From Aliarcobacter sp. (GTDB lineage: Bacteria > Campylobacterota > Campylobacteria > Campylobacterales > Arcobacteraceae): a stretch of 64,000 nt of DNA. The translations under genes were made by a program, and so were the position numbers. This document shows positions 63,609 through 64,000 of the stretch, one piece after another (within the stretch, counting starts at the first letter, position 1; every line of letters begins with the position of its first letter). The notes beneath the pieces are model-generated. The model ran no database searches, was not told the DNA's origin, and saw only the letters and a list, made by a program, of their open reading frames with translations. The stretch spans positions 25,666 to 89,665 of the forward strand of contig JAQTXA010000011.1 in the NCBI GenBank assembly GCA_028689025.1, given 5' to 3'.

Positions 63609-63764
63609 TTACTTAGATTTAAGCATTGTACCTGTGTTTATTTGAATTCCTAAGATAAAACCATTTTCTACTATATAAGATTTAGTCTCATCCAATTCAT
63701 CTTTTATAATATATACTTCATGACTATCTATTTTCTCATGAATGTAATTTAATACACTTTCCAT
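63609..63764 (-). CDS. Small protein of unknown function
   Basis: 51 aa from ATG 63764 with AAGGA upstream; an in-frame ATG 33 nt earlier has no site. Charged and soluble, with the pattern HEVYIIKDELDETKSYIVENGFILGIQINTG. No recognised family. It lies convergent with feoB. Confidence 0.5.
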   Translation of the reverse strand: MESVLNYIHEKIDSHEVYIIKDELDETKSYIVENGFILGIQINTGTMLKSK

Positions 63765-63881
63765 TTTTTTCCTTAATATAATAAAGTTTAACATCATATT
63801 TGATTTAAGTTACAAATAGGTTGCAGAAGTATTAAATAATTAAGAACAAAGGCTCAAAGAAGCACAAATAAGACAAGGACA

Positions 63882-63957
63882 TGGAGCTCGCAAACGGACT
63901 TGAACCGATAACCTCTTCCTTACCATGGAATTGCTCTACCGTTGGAGCTATGCAAGC
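63882..63957 (-). tRNA. Divergent tRNA with Thr anticodon (GGT)
   Basis: 76 nt including an encoded CCA. Acceptor GCTTGCA pairs with TGCGAGC (one G-U). The anticodon GGT is at 63922-63924 between ATTCC and GGAAG (one mismatched pair). The T arm has ATCGG-TTCAAGT-CCGTT with a T-T mismatch. D-loop CAACGGTA has C where A14 is nearly universal. The discriminator is U with CTCCA, as is usual for tRNA-Gly. It may be a functional tRNA-Thr or a decaying copy. Confidence 0.75.
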
Positions 63958-64000
63958 TAAAAGAATAAAAAAGGAACTAACTGTTAGATAGATAGAATAA

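Noticed and set aside
1..64000. CRISPR arrays, insertion sequences, phage genes or rRNA
   Set aside because: No regularly spaced repeats, transposase motifs, terminal inverted repeats around genes, capsid or integrase sequences, or rRNA signatures were seen.

Overview
This is a very AT-rich chromosomal window with tightly packed genes. Together the genes point to a member of the Arcobacter group (Campylobacterota). The clues are many sensor kinases, MCPs and c-di-GMP proteins, an ATP synthase c subunit made with a signal peptide, CcoG, Fur-controlled iron genes, and short poly-T terminators. The assignment rests on gene content and protein style, not on a database search. I see no CRISPR array, transposase, phage module or rRNA.

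Regions. (1) 1-5.8 kb: an orphan degenerate response regulator, a GNAT acetyltransferase, a zinc-binding lipocalin-free ZnuA-type protein divergent from a Zur-like Fur-family repressor with NhaA, an EamA transporter and an SDR oxidoreductase. (2) 5.9-9.8 kb: two tandem Cache-domain histidine kinases sharing a 401-bp identical tract; the upstream copy has ACG where its twin has ATG. (3) 9.8-27.3 kb: a nitrate-assimilation region. It holds uptake (NrtABD on the minus strand, NarK on the plus strand), assimilatory nitrate reductase, NirBD nitrite reductase and the siroheme enzyme CobA. Mixed in are a PP2C-kinase fusion, two EAL proteins and an MCP. A 21-bp dyad of the form ATTG-N13-CAAT, or a close variant, lies upstream of all four transcription starts of the pathway. 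(4) 27.3-29.6 kb: an AI-2E family membrane protein and a DUF948/YtxH-like protein. (5) 29.7-35.5 kb: an iron-regulated operon of imelysin, di-haem oxidoreductase, imelysin, membrane di-iron hydroxylase and di-haem peroxidase, behind a perfect Fur-box palindrome. (6) 35.5-40.5 kb: an AsmA-like protein, AtpE, a Cache MCP and tRNA-Leu(GAG).

(7) 40.6-44.6 kb: a less AT-rich stress-type block on the minus strand, with PPK2, a P3A-type H+-ATPase, a coiled-coil protein, an entericidin-like lipoprotein and an Lmo0937-type membrane peptide. It looks acquired. (8) 45-59.3 kb: MscS channel, small membrane proteins, ProA, a monooxygenase-fold protein, a GH17 membrane protein, CcoG, a two-component system, Ogt, a phosphohexomutase and a nitrilase-family hydrolase. 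(9) 59.4-64 kb: a lysozyme-fold protein, a Fur-box-preceded unit (a 21-residue Cys peptide plus a DUF2325 gene broken by an in-frame TGA), Fur, FeoA-FeoB, and an unusual tRNA with a Thr anticodon.

How the genes fit together: nitrate is imported by NrtABD or NarK, reduced to nitrite by the molybdenum enzyme and to ammonium by NirBD, with CobA supplying the siroheme precursor. Metal homeostasis is the second theme: a Zur/ZnuA pair, Fur with FeoAB, and the imelysin operon, each with a visible operator-like dyad. The strongest candidates for something undescribed are the shared nitrate-pathway dyad, the Fur-linked micropeptide/DUF2325 unit, and the imelysin/hydroxylase/peroxidase operon.
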